Shown in pieces: positions 16,493 to 25,690 of a stretch of 46,069 nucleotides of DNA. A program made the position numbers and the translations under genes. Source of the DNA: Mycolicibacterium vaccae NBRC 14118 = CIP 105934. GTDB lineage: Bacteria; Actinomycetota; Actinomycetes; Mycobacteriales; Mycobacteriaceae. The stretch covers positions 1 through 46,069 of the forward strand of contig NZ_BCRS01000024.1 of the NCBI RefSeq assembly GCF_001552715.1, given 5' to 3'. The notes under the pieces are model-generated. The model was not told the origin of the DNA, searched no databases, and saw only the letters and a list, made by a program, of their open reading frames with translations. The number at the start of each line of letters is the position of its first letter. Within the stretch, counting starts at the first letter, position 1.

Positions 16493-18595
16493 TTACTGGC
16501 CCGTCGCCTTCGCGATGATCTCCTTCGACACGTTCGCCGGAACTTCGGCGTACGAGTCGAACACCATGGAGTAGTTGGCCCGGCCCTGGGTCTTCGACCG
16601 AAGGTCTCCGACGTAGCCGAACATCTCCGACAGCGGAACCTGCGCCTTCACGACACGAGCACCGCTCCGCTCCTCCATGGCCTGGATCTGACCACGGCGG
16701 GAGTTCAGGTCGCCGATCACTTCACCCATGTAATCCTCGGGCGTCGTGACCTCGACCGCCATCACTGGCTCCAGGATCACCGGCTGCGCCTGGGCGGCAG
16801 CCTTCTTCATGACCTGGGAGCCGGCAACCTTGAATGCCATTTCCGACGAGTCGACCTCGTGGTAGGCACCGTCGAGCAGCGTCAGCTTGACGTTAACCAG
16901 CGGGTAGCCGGCCAGCACGCCGTACTGCATGGCGTCCTGCGCGCCGGCATCCACCGACGGGATGTACTCGCGCGGGATGCGGCCGCCCGTGACCTTGTTC
17001 TCGAACTCGTAGGTCGCGCCGTCCTCGCCCGTGAAGGGCTCGATGCTGACGAGCACCTTCGCGAACTGGCCGGAGCCACCCGTCTGCTTCTTGTGGGTGA
17101 ACTCGACCTTGTCGACCGCGCGCTTGATGGTCTCCTTGTAGGCGACCTGCGGCTTGCCGACGTTGGCCTCGACCTTGAACTCGCGACGCATGCGGTCCAC
17201 CAGGATGTCCAGGTGCAGCTCGCCCATGCCGCCGATGACGGTCTGGCCGGTCTCCTGGTCCAGGTGCACCTTGAAGGTCGGGTCCTCTTCGGCGAGCTTC
17301 TGGATGGCCGTTCCCAGCTTCTCCTGGTCGCTCTTGGTCTTGGGCTCGATGGCCACCTCGATCACCGGATCGGGGAAGGTCATCGACTCGAGAACGACCT
17401 GATCGTTCGGATCCGACAGGGTGTCACCGGTGGTGGTGTCCTTCAGGCCGATCACCGCGTAGATGTGGCCGGCCGACGCACGCTCGACAGGGTTCTCCTT
17501 GTTGGCGTGCATCTGGAACAGCTTGCCGAGGCGCTCCTTCTTGCCCTTGGTCGCGTTGACGACCGCCGAACCGGAGTCGACCTTGCCGGAGTACACGCGC
17601 ACGTAGGTCAGCTTGCCGAAGAACGGGTGCGTCGCGACCTTGAAAGCCAGAGCCGAGAACGGCTCGTCCACCGACGGCTTGCGGGTGACAGGCTCGTCTT
17701 CCTTGCCGGGCACGTGGCCCTGCACGGACTCGACGTCCAGCGGCGAGGGCAGGTAGTCGATCACGGCGTCGAGCATCGGCTGCACGCCTTTGTTCTTGAA
17801 CGCGCTACCGCAGAGCACCGGATACAGCTCGCTGTTGATCGTCAGCTTGCGGATCGCGCCCTTGATCTCGTCCGTCGACAGCTCTTCGCCACCGAAGTAC
17901 TTCTCCATCAGCGCCTCGTCGGTCTCGGCGACCGTCTCGATGAGCTTGGTGCGGTACTCCTCGGCCTTGTCGGCGAGATCGGCCGGGATGTCCTCGACCT
18001 CGTACTTCTCGCCGAGGGCCGTCTCGCCGCGCCACACCTTGGCCTTCATCTCGACCAGGTCGATGATGCCGATGAAGTCGTTCTCGGCGCCGATCGGCAG
18101 CTGGATGACCAGCGGCCGGGCACCGAGGCGCTCCTCGATGGTGCGCACGGTGAAGTAGAAGTCGGCGCCCAGCTTGTCCATCTTGTTGACGAAGCAGATA
18201 CGCGGCACGTCGTACTTGTCGGCCTGACGCCAGACCTGCTCGGACTGCGGCTCCACGCCCTCTTTACCGTCGAACACCGCGACCGCGCCGTCGAGCACGC
18301 GAAGGCTGCGCTCCACCTCGACGGTGAAGTCGACGTGGCCGGGGGTGTCGATGATGTTGATCTGGTTCTGGTTCCAGAAACAGGTGACGGCAGCGGAGGT
18401 GATCGTGATGCCCCGCTCCTGCTCCTGCTCCATCCAGTCGGTCGTGGAGGCACCGTCGTGCGTCTCACCGATCTTGTAGTTCACACCGGTGTAGTAGAGG
18501 ATGCGCTCGGTCGTCGTCGTCTTACCGGCATCGATGTGGGCCATGATGCCGATGTTGCGGACCTTGCTCAGGTCGGTCAGCACGTCCTGTGCCAC
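16493..18595 (-). CDS. fusA: Elongation factor G
   Basis: A 700-residue EF-G, the translocation GTPase, which also helps ribosome recycling. The P-loop is [19 protein letters not shown] near 14-32, [15 protein letters not shown] marks switch II, and NKMDKLGAD gives the guanine site. Domains II to V follow in order, with [19 protein letters not shown] in domain III and [14 protein letters not shown] in domain V. The start is GTG at 18595. It lies between rpsG (83-base gap) and tuf (89-base gap). Confidence 0.99.
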   Translation of the reverse strand: MAQDVLTDLSKVRNIGIMAHIDAGKTTTTERILYYTGVNYKIGETHDGASTTDWMEQEQERGITITSAAVTCFWNQNQINIIDTPGHVDFTVEVERSLRVLDGAVAVFDGKEGVEPQSEQVWRQADKYDVPRICFVNKMDKLGADFYFTVRTIEERLGARPLVIQLPIGAENDFIGIIDLVEMKAKVWRGETALGEKYEVEDIPADLADKAEEYRTKLIETVAETDEALMEKYFGGEELSTDEIKGAIRKLTINSELYPVLCGSAFKNKGVQPMLDAVIDYLPSPLDVESVQGHVPGKEDEPVTRKPSVDEPFSALAFKVATHPFFGKLTYVRVYSGKVDSGSAVVNATKGKKERLGKLFQMHANKENPVERASAGHIYAVIGLKDTTTGDTLSDPNDQVVLESMTFPDPVIEVAIEPKTKSDQEKLGTAIQKLAEEDPTFKVHLDQETGQTVIGGMGELHLDILVDRMRREFKVEANVGKPQVAYKETIKRAVDKVEFTHKKQTGGSGQFAKVLVSIEPFTGEDGATYEFENKVTGGRIPREYIPSVDAGAQDAMQYGVLAGYPLVNVKLTLLDGAYHEVDSSEMAFKVAGSQVMKKAAAQAQPVILEPVMAVEVTTPEDYMGEVIGDLNSRRGQIQAMEERSGARVVKAQVPLSEMFGYVGDLRSKTQGRANYSMVFDSYAEVPANVSKEIIAKATGQ

Positions 18596-18678
18596 GGAAG
18601 TCTTCTCTCTCGCTTGATCGTTGCTGTTGTCAGCCTTGGTGGCTTCTCACGCCCGGAGCAGTGCCCGCGGGCGAGCGA

Positions 18679-19149
18679 TCACCAGCGGTAGTGCGCGAAG
18701 GCGCGGTTGGCCTCAGCCATCTTGTGGGTGTCTTCGCGTCGTTTGACGGCGGCACCCAGACCGTTGCTGGCGTCGAGGATCTCGTTGGCCAGGCGCTCGA
18801 CCATGGTCTTCTCGCGACGCTGCTTGGAGAAGCTGACCAGCCAACGCAGGGCCAGGGTGACCGAGCGGTCCGGGCGGACCTCGACGGGAACCTGGTAGGT
18901 GGCGCCACCGACGCGGCGGCTGCGAACCTCGAGCGACGGCTTGACGTTGTCCATGGCGCGCTTGAGCGTCACCACGGGGTCGGTACCGGTCTTCTCACGG
19001 GCCTGTTCGAGCGCACCATAGACAATGCGCTCGGCCAGCGATTTCTTCCCGTCCAGCAGAACTTTGTTGACCAGCTGGGTGACCAGCTGCGACCCGTAGA
19101 CCGGATCGTTGACCAACGGACGCTTGGGCGCGGGTCCCTTGCGCGGCAT
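18679..19149 (-). CDS. rpsG: 30S ribosomal protein S7
   Basis: Primary 16S rRNA-binding protein of 156 residues that nucleates the 3' major domain (head) of the small subunit. It starts [20 protein letters not shown] and ends with AHYRW, both typical of actinobacterial S7. The ATG shares one base with the rpsL TGA (TGATG), so translation is coupled. A longer open frame upstream is out of frame with rpsL and not real. Confidence 0.99.
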   Translation of the reverse strand: MPRKGPAPKRPLVNDPVYGSQLVTQLVNKVLLDGKKSLAERIVYGALEQAREKTGTDPVVTLKRAMDNVKPSLEVRSRRVGGATYQVPVEVRPDRSVTLALRWLVSFSKQRREKTMVERLANEILDASNGLGAAVKRREDTHKMAEANRAFAHYRW

Positions 19150-19523
19150 CAGCTCTTCTCCTTCTTCGCGCCGTAACGGCTGCGGGCTTGCTTGCGGTTC
19201 TTGACGCCCTGGGTGTCCAGCGAGCCGCGGATGATCTTGTAGCGCACGCCGGGGAGGTCCTTCACACGACCGCCGCGCACGAGCACCATCGAGTGCTCCT
19301 GCAGGTTGTGGCCTTCGCCGGGGATGTATGCGGTGACCTCGACCGCGCTGGTCAGGCGCACGCGCGCGACCTTGCGAAGCGCCGAGTTCGGCTTCTTCGG
19401 GGTCGTGGTGTACACGCGGGTGCACACGCCGCGACGCTGCGGGCTGCCTTTGAGTGCCGCGGTCTTGACCTTGGCGATCTTGTCGCGGCGACCCTTACGG
19501 ACCAGCTGGTTGATGGTTGGCAT
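19149..19523 (-). CDS. rpsL: 30S ribosomal protein S12
   Basis: Decoding-centre protein of 124 residues. The conserved PNSALRK and [20 protein letters not shown] loops are present. The positions linked to streptomycin resistance, K43 and K88, are both lysine, so the gene is wild type there. It is the first gene of the str operon. The 287 bases upstream, to the TetR gene at 19811, must hold the operon promoter; I see no other gene in them. Confidence 0.99.
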   Translation of the reverse strand: MPTINQLVRKGRRDKIAKVKTAALKGSPQRRGVCTRVYTTTPKKPNSALRKVARVRLTSAVEVTAYIPGEGHNLQEHSMVLVRGGRVKDLPGVRYKIIRGSLDTQGVKNRKQARSRYGAKKEKS

Positions 19524-19810
19524 GTACCGGCTTTCTGTGTTCCTCGTCGTTCTGACGTGCGTGCTTGGTTCGTCTTAAGTTCTCTGTACTGCTGTTATGC
19601 CCTCCGCGGTTACCCCGCGTCCGGGCGTGTCGCATGCGGTCGCCGTTGACTGTCTGGGACAGTTTCACGGCACCCCGCGAGAGCGAGACATGCGAATTCG
19701 CCCGGCGTGCAGGCATGCTGCGCCTTATCGGCCAGGCACGAACGTCCACAATACCAGGGCCGCATACCTCAACAAAACCCGCTGACCTGCGAATCTCCTG
19801 CAACGCCCCA

Positions 19811-20386
19811 TCAGCGGAGCCGCATACCGGCGGCCAATCGGGCCACCATGTCGTTGAACACCGCGTCCGTATCGATGCCTGCCATCACCCCGGTCATCTC
19901 CAGCAGAACGAAGCCGTGCATGGCCGACCAGAACTCCAGCGCCGCGTTGAACGCGGCCTCACTCTCCAGCCCGAACGTGCCCAGCACCTCGATGACCGGC
20001 GCCGCGGCGGCCCTGGTGGCCTCGGTGAACTCCGGGTCGTCGCCGCCGAGCGGCATCCGGGTGAACGCCGAGTACCGGCCCGGGTGGTGGTGGGCGTAAC
20101 TGCGGTAGGCGCTGGCCATCACCATCACCGCGTCGTCGGGGCTGCGGCCCTGCCCGACGGTGTTGAGCATCTCGATGATGTCCCCGACCACCCGCATGCG
20201 GACCGTGCGACGCAGATCATCGAGCGAGTGCACGTGGTTGTAGAGCGACGGACCCTTGGTCCCGAGCTGATTGGCCAGCGCGTTGATGGTCAGCGCGTCC
20301 CAGCCCTCCCGGTCCAGGAACGTCAGCGCCGCGTTGACGATCGCGTCGCGGCTGAGCCTGGTCGAGCGCGGCGGACGAGCTGCCAT
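19811..20386 (-). CDS. TetR/AcrR-family transcriptional regulator
   Basis: A 191-residue regulator starting MAARPPRSTRLSRDAIVNAA. The helix-turn-helix is LTINALANQLGTKGPSLYNH, followed by VHSLDDLRRTV. The C-terminal part resembles the TetR_C WHG domain (EFWSAMHGFVLLEM). The ATG at 20386 is preceded by GAGGGGGAT and was chosen over an upstream in-frame start at 20422. A TetR gene in front of rpsL matches the mycobacterial order (Rv0681, recalled). Target genes and ligand are unknown; the neighbouring DUF3558 lipoprotein genes, on the same strand 54 bases upstream, are candidates. Confidence 0.9.
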   Translation of the reverse strand: MAARPPRSTRLSRDAIVNAALTFLDREGWDALTINALANQLGTKGPSLYNHVHSLDDLRRTVRMRVVGDIIEMLNTVGQGRSPDDAVMVMASAYRSYAHHHPGRYSAFTRMPLGGDDPEFTEATRAAAAPVIEVLGTFGLESEAAFNAALEFWSAMHGFVLLEMTGVMAGIDTDAVFNDMVARLAAGMRLR

Positions 20387-20440
20387 GCCATCCCCCTCGC
20401 ATCGTCCGCCGCCCGGAAACATCCGGGCCAGCAGGCAACT

Positions 20441-20977
20441 CTAGTTCACCCGCTGTTGGCTCAGCTGCGCCAGTTCTTCGATGACACCGCACAGATCGGG
20501 CATCCCGGTGGCGTTCATCGTCTGGATCGACCACGTGATCACGTCGGTCCCCTTGGCCACGTAGATGCTGCACGCGGCGTCGTCGTAGGCCTTGAAACCC
20601 TTGTTCCCGTCCACGGTCATCTCGGTCAGGGTGCGGCCGGCGCGCTCCTCCAGCCCCCGCTCGGTGTCCATGTCGGAGCCGCGGTACCACCAGGTCGAGA
20701 TGCCCATGCCCGCGCCGATGCCGTCGGCCATGGTGTCCTCCTGCCAGAAGCAGCCGGCGTCGCTGACCACCGCGGGGGTGTACAGGTCCGGTCCGGCCAC
20801 CGCGGCGATGTCGGCGTCGGTGATGCCGTTGCAGTCCACGCTCTCGAACCCCTCCCCCGACGTCGCGGAGCCCGCGCCGGGGGCCGGGCCGCCGGGGTCC
20901 TCGGTGCCCCCGCATCCGGCCAGCAGCGCGCCGAGGGCCAGCCCCACGCAGAGGCGGGCGGTGATGCGTGTGCTCAC
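20441..20977 (-). CDS. DUF3558 lipoprotein (first of a tandem pair)
   Basis: A 178-residue exported lipoprotein. The signal peptide ends in the lipobox LLAGC with Cys22, and a Gly/Pro/Ser-rich linker follows (GGTEDPGGPAPGAGSA). The DUF3558 domain contains the paired cysteines typical of the family, in VDCNGITDADI, DAGCFWQED, DAACSIY and DLCGVIEELAQ. Function is unknown; the family is common in actinobacterial envelopes. The GTG start lies 1 base after the stop of a second DUF3558 gene, so the two form an operon. Confidence 0.85.
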   Translation of the reverse strand: MSTRITARLCVGLALGALLAGCGGTEDPGGPAPGAGSATSGEGFESVDCNGITDADIAAVAGPDLYTPAVVSDAGCFWQEDTMADGIGAGMGISTWWYRGSDMDTERGLEERAGRTLTEMTVDGNKGFKAYDDAACSIYVAKGTDVITWSIQTMNATGMPDLCGVIEELAQLSQQRVN

Positions 20978-20978
20978 G

Positions 20979-21530
20979 TCACATGTCCGAGCGCAACGTC
21001 GCCGAGAGCAGCTTCGCGGCGTCGATGCAGGGATCCCCGGTGGACTGCCCGCGGTACTGCACCCACCAGCTCAACACACCCGATCCGGCCGCGGCGGTGG
21101 CCGAGCAGGCGGCCCCGGTGGTGTCCCGGCGTGCGGAGAACGCCTTGTGACGTTCCACCACCTCGTCGGTGACGGTGGCACCGCGCGCGGTGGCCAGCTG
21201 CCGTTCCCGCTGCAGGGTTCCGGTGTCGAACCACGAGAACGTGACGTCGACGGTCGCTGCATCGCCGGCACGCCGGGTCAGGATGTACTGGCAGACCGCG
21301 CCGCTGTAGGGGCGGGTGACCTCGTCGGCGCCGAGCATGGCCTGCACCGTGCTGTCGTCGAGCAGGCCGCAGCGGTCGTCGATGTAGCCGTAGCTGCGGT
21401 CGGGGCCCGCGGCGGCAGCGTCGGCGCGTTGCGCGGTGCCGCTGACGGTCTGCGCACAGCCTGCAACTGTCGCCGTCGCAGTGACCGCGACGGCGAGAAC
21501 ACGACCGACACCACGACCGATCCGGAGCAT
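20979..21530 (-). CDS. DUF3558 lipoprotein (second of a tandem pair)
   Basis: A 183-residue protein with a signal peptide MLRIGRGVGRVLAVAVTATA and lipobox TVAGC (Cys25). The domain has the same layout as its neighbour: DRCGLLDDSTVQAMLGAD, GAVCQYIL, a WFDTGTLQRERQLA helix, AACSATA and DPCIDAAKLLSA. The paired genes are diverged in sequence, suggesting an old duplication or a two-subunit surface complex. It heads the leftward pair and is divergent from the DUF3060 genes across 68 bases. Function is unknown. Confidence 0.83.
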   Translation of the reverse strand: MLRIGRGVGRVLAVAVTATATVAGCAQTVSGTAQRADAAAAGPDRSYGYIDDRCGLLDDSTVQAMLGADEVTRPYSGAVCQYILTRRAGDAATVDVTFSWFDTGTLQRERQLATARGATVTDEVVERHKAFSARRDTTGAACSATAAAGSGVLSWWVQYRGQSTGDPCIDAAKLLSATLRSDM

Positions 21531-21598
21531 CGCCGCTCACGGTACTCGTGTCGGCGATACCCGACAGCGCGAGCGAACGACGTCGTAGGCTGCCGGGT

Positions 21599-21976
21599 GT
21601 GACTGCATCGGTGGTGGGACGAGTGTTCGCGGTGGGCGCATTGGCGGTCGGGGCCGCGCTGATGTCGGTGAACCCGGTCGCGCAGGCCGAGAACGGCGAC
21701 ACCCACATCACGGGGATCGGCGTCGTCCAGACCATCGACTGCAATAACGCCACGCTGATTGTTTTGGGCAACAACAACCAGATCAACGCGCTGGGCACCT
21801 GCTGGGCGGTCACCGTGCAGGGTTCGTCGAACGTCGTGGTCGCCGACAACGTCATCAACGACATCACGGTGTACGGCTGGGATCAGACGGTGTACTACAA
21901 GGACGGCGCACCGATCGTGTGGGACCGCGGCCGCGAGCTCGGGATGACAAACCGCATCGATCGGGTATCCGCCTAG
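21599..21976 (+). CDS. Exported DUF3060 protein
   Basis: A 125-residue exported protein. The signal peptide runs from VTASVVGRVFAVGALAVGAA to about PVAQA-EN at residue 33. The mature part is the DUF3060 beta-repeat: DCNNATLIVLGNNNQINALG, TCWAVTVQGSSNVVV and ADNVINDITVYG, with regular N/G turns suggesting a small beta-solenoid. The two cysteines are spaced as in the family. The start is a GTG at 21599, chosen because it gives a clean signal peptide; an open frame upstream adds a charged segment that would spoil it. It ends 2 bases before the next DUF3060 gene. Function is unknown. Confidence 0.8.
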   Translation: MTASVVGRVFAVGALAVGAALMSVNPVAQAENGDTHITGIGVVQTIDCNNATLIVLGNNNQINALGTCWAVTVQGSSNVVVADNVINDITVYGWDQTVYYKDGAPIVWDRGRELGMTNRIDRVSA

Positions 21977-21978
21977 GC

Positions 21979-22389
21979 ATGACGCCTCGCCACCTCCGCC
22001 TGATCAGCTGTCTCGGTGCCGCCACGCTGGCGGTCTCGCTCACCGCGTGCGGTTCGACCGGCCAGGACACCGACAAGCCGACGGCGACGGCGGGCACCTC
22101 CGGTGCCCAGGTGGAGATCGGCAACACCATCAACTACGGGTCGTTCGGCACGACCGCCGAGATCGACTGCGCCGACGGCAAGTCGCTCAACGTCGGCGGC
22201 TCCAACAACACCCTCACCGTCAAGGGCACGTGCGCCAAAGCAAACATCGGCGGCGCCGACAACAAGATCTCGTTCGAGCGGGTCGACAGCGAACTGTCGG
22301 TGGTCGGGTTGAACAACACCGTCACCTACCGGGACGGCGACCCGAAGGTCAACGACACCGGCAGGAACAACGACATCACCAAGGGCTGA
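21979..22389 (+). CDS. DUF3060 lipoprotein
   Basis: A 136-residue lipoprotein. The signal peptide is MTPRHLRLISCLGAATLAVS with lipobox LTAC, followed by a Thr/Gly/Ala-rich linker. The mature DUF3060 domain repeats the beta pattern of the preceding gene: IDCADGKSLNVGGSNNTLTV, KGTCAKANIGGADNKISF, then SELSVVGLNNTVTYRDG and DTGRNNDITKG. The two adjacent genes seem to be a soluble/secreted form and a membrane-anchored form of one fold. Function is unknown. The gene is followed by a long palindrome at 22399. Confidence 0.85.
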   Translation: MTPRHLRLISCLGAATLAVSLTACGSTGQDTDKPTATAGTSGAQVEIGNTINYGSFGTTAEIDCADGKSLNVGGSNNTLTVKGTCAKANIGGADNKISFERVDSELSVVGLNNTVTYRDGDPKVNDTGRNNDITKG

Positions 22390-22398
22390 CCGGTCTCA

Positions 22399-22460
22399 CG
22401 CGACTGTGGGGCTTGTGCTCGCCTTTCGCCGAAATACCGTGCACAACACCCACAGTCGCG
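22399..22460. repeat. 62-base imperfect palindrome between convergent genes
   Basis: Outer arms CGCGACTGTGGG (22399-22410) and CCCACAGTCGCG (22449-22460) match perfectly, and inner stretches TTGTGC (22413-22418) and GCACAA (22441-22446) pair as well. The centre contains TCGCCTTTCGCCGA. It fills the space between the convergent DUF3060 and crotonase genes and could end both transcripts. Its form also suits a dispersed mycobacterial intergenic repeat; no second copy was noticed in the window. Confidence 0.7.
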
Positions 22461-22479
22461 CGGGCAAGCCCGTCCGGAA

Positions 22480-23238
22480 CTAGGCCTTCTGTCCGTGGCG
22501 CCCCGCGCCTGCGCTGAAACGCGCTGCGCCTTCCACGGATTCGGCAGCGACGCGCGACAGACTTCCGAACTCGACGTCCATGGCGTCGGCCTCGGACATC
22601 CCCCACTGGTTCAGCAGCGACATCCGGTCCGACCGCATGCACTGCTGCGGCCACTGCGCGAGTTCGGCCGCGAGCGCTTCGGCATGTTGGCGCGCTTGAC
22701 CTTTCGGCACCACGCGGTTGGCCAGCCCGATGGCGTGGGCCTCGTCGGCGTCGACGGCGCGACCGGTCAGGATCAGGTCCATGGCCCGGCTGTGGCCGAT
22801 CAGCCGCGGCAGCCGCACGGTGCCGCCGTCGATCAGCGGCACCCCCCAGCGGCGGCAGAAGACGCCCATCACGGCGTCCTGCTCGACGACGCGCAGATCG
22901 CACCACAGCGCCAACTCGAGGCCGCCGGCGACGGCGTACCCGCTGACCGCCGCGATCACCGGCTTGGACAGCACCATCCGACTCGGCCCCATCGGCGCGG
23001 GGCCGGTGCGGTGCACGGGATTGGACTGCGGCGTGCCGATCGACTTGAGATCCGCTCCCGCGCAGAATGTCCCGTTGTCTCCCCAGAGCACCGCCACCGA
23101 GGCCGAGTCGTCCTTGTCGAACGCGTCGAAAGCGGCATGGAGCTCCATCGCCGTGGGCCCGTCGACGGCGTTGCGCGCGTGCGGCCGGTCCAGGATGACC
23201 GTGGTCACCGCGCCGTTCTTCTCCACCCTGACCGTCAC
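22480..23238 (-). CDS. Enoyl-CoA hydratase/isomerase (crotonase) family protein
   Basis: A 252-residue crotonase-fold protein. The oxyanion-hole strand CAGADLKSIG and the glycine-rich KPVIAAVSGYAVAGGLELAL stretch are present, as is RLIGHSRAMDLILTGRAVDA. The position usually holding the first hydratase glutamate is in ALWCDLRVV and differs from classical hydratases, so the reaction is not certain. The start is GTG at 23238, overlapping the stop of the PaaX-like gene (GTGA). It is the last gene of a three-gene operon. From memory it lies where echA5 (Rv0675) does in M. tuberculosis; no symbol is assigned. Confidence 0.9.
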   Translation of the reverse strand: MTVRVEKNGAVTTVILDRPHARNAVDGPTAMELHAAFDAFDKDDSASVAVLWGDNGTFCAGADLKSIGTPQSNPVHRTGPAPMGPSRMVLSKPVIAAVSGYAVAGGLELALWCDLRVVEQDAVMGVFCRRWGVPLIDGGTVRLPRLIGHSRAMDLILTGRAVDADEAHAIGLANRVVPKGQARQHAEALAAELAQWPQQCMRSDRMSLLNQWGMSEADAMDVEFGSLSRVAAESVEGAARFSAGAGRHGQKA

Positions 23239-23954
23239 GTCGCCTCCATGAGTTCCACACCGTCACGCCGCGCGACCAGTTCGGCGGCGAAATCCTCGTA
23301 GGCGCGCCGCAGCGACGCACCGGGCCAGCCTGCGGGCAGCAGTTCGTCGGGCAGCACCGGATCCGTGAGCAGGTGACGCACCATCGCCGCCGCGACGACG
23401 AACCGGCCGGGCACGTCGCCGGCATCGGCCATCTGCGCCAGCAGTCCGTGCCCCGTCGCCGACCAGCCGGACAGGTCCCACAATCGGGCGGCCAGGTCTG
23501 CGGGGTCGTCGTCCCGGGCCGACAGGATCCGCACCCTGTCCGCGATCTCGTCCGGGAGCGCGACGGCCACGTTCGCCGGCCGCATCCAGACCCCTTCGCG
23601 CAGTTCGCCGAAGCGGTTGTCCTGGAGCATGTTTCGCAGTTGGGCGCGGGTCCTGGCGTCGGTTCCGACGCTGGTGATGACCACCGTGGTCCAGCTGCCG
23701 TCCCAGTCCGTCCGCCGCGGGGTGAGCGCGTCGTCCTGGCGACGCTGACGGGCGAGCAGCCGGTCCGAGAGCCGGTAGCCGTCCTCGGAGCGCACCAGAT
23801 CCCCGGCGCCCACCATGCGGGTCAGTGCCACCCGGACCGTCGGCTCCCTGATGCCGAAATCACCGGTGAGCCGGACCAGCTCGGCCGCGGTGGCCCATGC
23901 CGGATGGGCGCCGAGCAGCACGCTGAGCACCACCGAGCGCGCCGTCATGCGCAT
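23235..23954 (-). CDS. PaaX-family transcriptional regulator
   Basis: A 239-residue protein of the PaaX type, GntR-like winged-helix repressors that respond to aryl-CoA or similar thioesters. The N-terminal wing helix is SVVLSVLLGAHPAWATAAEL then FGIREPTVRVALTRMVGAG, and the central domain contains LTPRRTDWDGSWTTVVITSV. The C-terminal domain ends with PDELLPAGWPGASLRRAYED, also family-typical. The ATG at 23954 lies 4 bases after the acyl-CoA dehydrogenase stop. The gene sits between two acyl-CoA enzymes and overlaps the second, so a CoA-thioester-responsive control of this operon is the obvious inference. Placement matches Rv0674 (recalled). Confidence 0.88.
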   Translation of the reverse strand: MRMTARSVVLSVLLGAHPAWATAAELVRLTGDFGIREPTVRVALTRMVGAGDLVRSEDGYRLSDRLLARQRRQDDALTPRRTDWDGSWTTVVITSVGTDARTRAQLRNMLQDNRFGELREGVWMRPANVAVALPDEIADRVRILSARDDDPADLAARLWDLSGWSATGHGLLAQMADAGDVPGRFVVAAAMVRHLLTDPVLPDELLPAGWPGASLRRAYEDFAAELVARRDGVELMEAT

Positions 23955-23958
23955 GTCG

Positions 23959-25617
23959 TCACGCCTTGACGAGGGCACGCTCGATGACCGGCGCCAGGTC
24001 CAGGCCGGTGGGCAGGGTGCCGAACGCACCACCCCACTGCCCCCCGAGCCTGCTGGCCAGGAACGCCTCGGCGACGGCCGGGTGGCCGTGGCGCACCAGC
24101 AGTGAGCCCTGCAGCGCCAGCGCGATGTCCTCGGCGACCTGCCGGGCCCGGTACTGGATCGTCGCGAGGTCCTCCAGCTGCGGCCGCAGACTCCGCACGT
24201 GCGCGTCGAGGCGCGGGTCGTGGCCGTCGGTGACGGCCAGTTCGTCGAACAGCACGTCGACGCACTCGGGCCGGGTTGCCATGGCGCGCAGGGTGTCCAG
24301 TGCGCTGACGTTGCCCGAGCCCTCCCAGATCCCCATCAGCGGAGCCTCCCGGTACAGCCGGGGCATCCCGGAGTCCTCGACGTAGCCGTTGCCGCCCAGG
24401 CACTCCATCGCCTCGGCCGCGTGCGGGGTGGCCCGCTTGCACACCCAATACTTGGCGGCCGCCAGACCGATTCTGCGGAGCAGGGTTTCGCGTTCGTCAC
24501 CGCGCACCGCGCGGTCGGTGGCGCCGGCCATCCGCATCGCCAGCATCGTCGCGGCCTCGGCCTCGACCGCGAGGTCGGCGAGCACGTTGCGCATCAGCGG
24601 CTGGTCGATCAGGTACGCGCCGAAGGCCTTCCGGTGCTGGGCGTGGTGGGCGGCCCGCATCACGCCGGTGCGCATGCTCGTCGCGCTGCCCAGCGTGCAG
24701 TCCAGGCGGGTCAGGTTCACCATCTCGATGATGGTCCGCACGCCCCGGCCCTCCTGCCCGACCAGCCACCCGGTGGCCCCGTCGTACTCGACCTCGCTGG
24801 AGGCGTTGGCGTGGTTGCCGAGCTTGTCCTTCAGCCGCTGCAGGAACATCCGGTTGCGGGTGCCGTCGGGCAGGATCCGCGGCAGGAAGAAGCAGCTCAG
24901 CCCGCCGGATTTCCCCCCGTCGCTTCGCTCGCCCCCGGAGGCCTGGGCCAGCACCAGGAAGACGTCGCACATCGGCGCGGAGGTGAACCATTTGTGCCCG
25001 CGCAACGACCAGGTGCCGTCGCCGTTCGGCGTGGCCTCGGTGGTGCCGGCGCGGACGTCGGAGCCGCCCTGCTTCTCCGTCATCGACATCCCGGCGGTGA
25101 TGCCGGGCTTGGTGGTGGGCACCGCCAGTTCGGGGTCGTAGACGCGGCTGGTCAGCAGCGGTTCGTAGATCGCGGCGAGCTCCGGGTTGTGGCGCAGCGC
25201 GGGCACGACGGCGTAGGTCATCGAGATCGGGCAGAGATGGCCGGGCTCGGGCGTCCACACCGAGTTCTTCGCTGCGCGCACCACGTGGGAGCCGGGCCGG
25301 TCGTCGGCCCACGGCGCGGCGTGCAGGCCATGGCCGACGGCGACGTTCATCAGCTCGTGGTAGGCGGGGTCGTACTCGACCTCGTCGATGCGGTGGCCGG
25401 TGCGGTCGTGGGTGTGCAGCACCGGCCGGTGCCGGTCGGCGAGCTCGCCCCAGCGCTGCGCGGTGCGGCCGCCGGCCAGCCCGCCGAGCTGGGCGACCTC
25501 GTCGAGGCCCCACTCGCCGCCCTCGCGGATCAACGCCTCGGTCAGGACCGGCGCGGCGGCGGGGTTGAAGTCCTCCAGCGGCGGGACCTGGTTGGTGACG
25601 ACGTGAGTGTCCGACAT
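23959..25617 (-). CDS. fadE8: AidB-like acyl-CoA dehydrogenase (FadE8 type)
   Basis: A 552-residue flavoprotein of the long acyl-CoA dehydrogenase group that includes AidB. The N-terminal all-alpha domain contains FNPAAAPVLTEALIREGG. The FAD/substrate signature is GMSMTEKQGGSDVRAGTTEA, RGHKWFTSAPMCD begins the beta domain, and the C-terminal helical domain carries AMECLGGNGYVEDSGMPRLY then IWEGSGNV. It may oxidise branched or unusual acyl-CoAs, or act as a damage-linked flavoprotein as AidB does; the sequence does not decide. The ATG at 25617 is preferred over an open upstream extension of 35 codons. It is the first gene of an operon with a PaaX regulator and a crotonase, divergent from a cupin gene. 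Confidence 0.93.
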   Translation of the reverse strand: MSDTHVVTNQVPPLEDFNPAAAPVLTEALIREGGEWGLDEVAQLGGLAGGRTAQRWGELADRHRPVLHTHDRTGHRIDEVEYDPAYHELMNVAVGHGLHAAPWADDRPGSHVVRAAKNSVWTPEPGHLCPISMTYAVVPALRHNPELAAIYEPLLTSRVYDPELAVPTTKPGITAGMSMTEKQGGSDVRAGTTEATPNGDGTWSLRGHKWFTSAPMCDVFLVLAQASGGERSDGGKSGGLSCFFLPRILPDGTRNRMFLQRLKDKLGNHANASSEVEYDGATGWLVGQEGRGVRTIIEMVNLTRLDCTLGSATSMRTGVMRAAHHAQHRKAFGAYLIDQPLMRNVLADLAVEAEAATMLAMRMAGATDRAVRGDERETLLRRIGLAAAKYWVCKRATPHAAEAMECLGGNGYVEDSGMPRLYREAPLMGIWEGSGNVSALDTLRAMATRPECVDVLFDELAVTDGHDPRLDAHVRSLRPQLEDLATIQYRARQVAEDIALALQGSLLVRHGHPAVAEAFLASRLGGQWGGAFGTLPTGLDLAPVIERALVKA

Positions 25618-25690
25618 ACCCGAAGTGTTACACCTGGCCCGACAATCGCACAATACCTGTAATGCCCCGCGGCACCGCATACTTCTTCCC

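Noticed and set aside
25625..25675. TTACA...TGTAA inverted pentamers between the fadE8-like and cupin genes
   Set aside because: The arms are only five bases with a long spacer. The region may hold the PaaX operator but the sequence does not show it convincingly.
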